This document shows, in pieces, positions 30,610 through 31,088 of a stretch of 31,088 bases of DNA (the first letter of the stretch is position 1; each line of letters starts with the position of its first letter). The position numbers and the translations under genes are program-made. Under the pieces are notes generated by a model that worked only from the letters and a program-made list of their open reading frames with translations, did no database searches and had not been told where the DNA came from. Source of the DNA: Bacillota bacterium (GTDB lineage: Bacteria > Bacillota > Clostridia > Acetivibrionales > DSM-1351). The stretch covers positions 1 through 31,088 of the forward strand of contig JAEYTP010000140.1 of NCBI GenBank assembly GCA_023433945.1. Reading direction: 5' to 3'.

Positions 30610-30759
30610 TTAACCATAATACAGTGGCAATACTAATATACATATAATAAAATAGCTCATTATTGCTACGAATAATGGAATAAGAACACAATACAAAAAG
30701 AGCTTTGCAATACGTCTATGTCTATATTTTTTATGCTTCTCTAGTCTCGTACTTCTCAA
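30610..30759 (-). CDS. Small basic single-pass membrane protein, TTG start
   Basis: A 49-residue frame starts with TTG at 30759, five bases after a clear GGAGG (minus strand). It begins RSTRLEKHKKYRHRRIAKL, a strongly basic stretch, followed by one long hydrophobic segment (about 20-45) and the stop after LPLYYG. The positive N-terminus and one helix suggest a cytoplasm-anchored membrane protein. The start resembles N-terminal anchors of clostridial SPOR-domain proteins, but no SPOR domain follows, so it may be a truncated relative (inference). A minus-strand terminator hairpin lies 145 bases downstream. It is divergent from the T-box promoter. Confidence 0.5.
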   Translation of the reverse strand: MRSTRLEKHKKYRHRRIAKLFLYCVLIPLFVAIMSYFIICILVLPLYYG

Positions 30760-30847
30760 GCTATCCTCCAAAACATTTTTATATTATTATTGACAACATA
30801 TAGTAAGAATTTCAGTGTAAAGCATTATTGTAATAATATTTTAAATA

Positions 30848-30876
30848 TTGACACAAAAAAGGGGTAAGAATATAAT
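30848..30876 (+). promoter_or_regulatory. Consensus promoter of the T-box transcript
   Basis: TTGACA (30848-30853), exactly 17 bases, and TATAAT (30871-30876): a perfect sigma-A type promoter. Confidence 0.9.
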
Positions 30877-30882
30877 GATTAG

Positions 30883-31088
30883 TAAGTTAATATTTATATA
30901 GGCAATGATGAGAAGAGTAAGTAATTTTTGCGGTTTATAGAGAGTTGATGCCTTGGCTGTAAGCATCAGTAGCCGTTTTTACCGAAGACCACCTCTGAGC
31001 CTGTACGGTTATTACGTTATAATTATCATTGAGAAGCAAGTAGGGTGGAACCACGAGAGTATCTCTCGTCCTTATATATTTAAGGACG
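30883..31088 (+). ncRNA. T-box riboswitch leader, specifier read as ACC (threonine)
   Basis: The leader carries the T-box AGGGTGGAACCACG (31042-31055). Stem I starts about 30901 (GGC pairing with GCC near 31000) and has the distal-loop segment GAGAGTTGATGCC...TGTAAGCATC. On the 3' side GAA-G-ACC-A (30984-30991) matches the specifier-loop pattern GAA-N-codon-A, giving ACC (Thr) at 30988-30990. The antiterminator helix is ACGAGAG/CTCTCGT (31053-31069). The 5' arm of the terminator (CTCTCGTCCTT) then meets AAGGACG at the very window end. The bulge UGGA pairs with a tRNA ending UCCA. Uncharged tRNA-Thr should favour readthrough into a downstream gene, probably thrS, outside the window. Confidence 0.85.

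Noticed and set aside
30500..30691. 63-codon minus-strand frame
   Set aside because: It overlaps the small TTG gene in another frame and has no ribosome binding site, whereas the 49-codon frame has GGAGG and a coherent basic-then-hydrophobic layout.

Overview
The window comes from a low-GC, Gram-positive, anaerobic-type Firmicute. The signs are AT-rich gaps, strong AGGAGG-like ribosome binding sites, consensus TTGACA/TATAAT promoters, a T-box leader, an iron-sulfur type PurF, and a DacF-like carboxypeptidase with a YqeK/RsfS-type gene neighbourhood. A Clostridia genome close to the cellulolytic cluster III clostridia (Ruminiclostridium-like) fits best, but that placement is inference from gene content and not proven by the sequence.

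Layout. Bases 1-2300 look like accessory DNA: the start of a repeat-type surface protein cut by the window edge, a decayed RelE/ParE-type toxin end, and a polytopic M50-type metalloprotease. Bases 2300-10900 carry mostly single-gene units: a small cupin, an EamA exporter, a Pr6Pr-type membrane protein, a membrane-anchored polysaccharide deacetylase, a cell-wall hydrolase (four peptidoglycan-binding repeats plus NlpC/P60), an HD-GYP cyclic-di-GMP phosphodiesterase followed by a small unknown membrane protein, and an AEC-family permease. Most are set apart by hairpin terminators.

Bases 10945-18075 are a purine operon, purE-purF-purM-purN-purH-purD, behind a TTGACA-N17-TACTAT promoter with a possible PurR operator pair. 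It covers most steps from PRPP to IMP, but purC, purL, purB, purK and purQ/S are not in the window. Two gaps inside the operon are filled with degenerate short repeats. Next come nadD, yqeK, a LytR_C-only membrane protein, and rsfS followed by a MATE exporter. An ABC-F ATPase stands alone after that.

Bases 23926-26088 hold the most unusual pair: a divergent cis-prenyltransferase (UppS-like, with altered substrate-site residues) directly followed by a CrtI-like FAD desaturase/oxidoreductase. This is a candidate undescribed isoprenoid-modifying unit. An acyl-CoA synthetase-like enzyme converges on it, and a D,D-carboxypeptidase lies upstream of that on the same minus strand. The right end carries comEA, a previously uncalled 49-residue TTG-start membrane protein on the minus strand, and a T-box leader whose specifier reads as ACC (Thr). 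The gene it controls, probably thrS, lies beyond the window. No tRNA, rRNA, CRISPR array or intact insertion sequence was seen.
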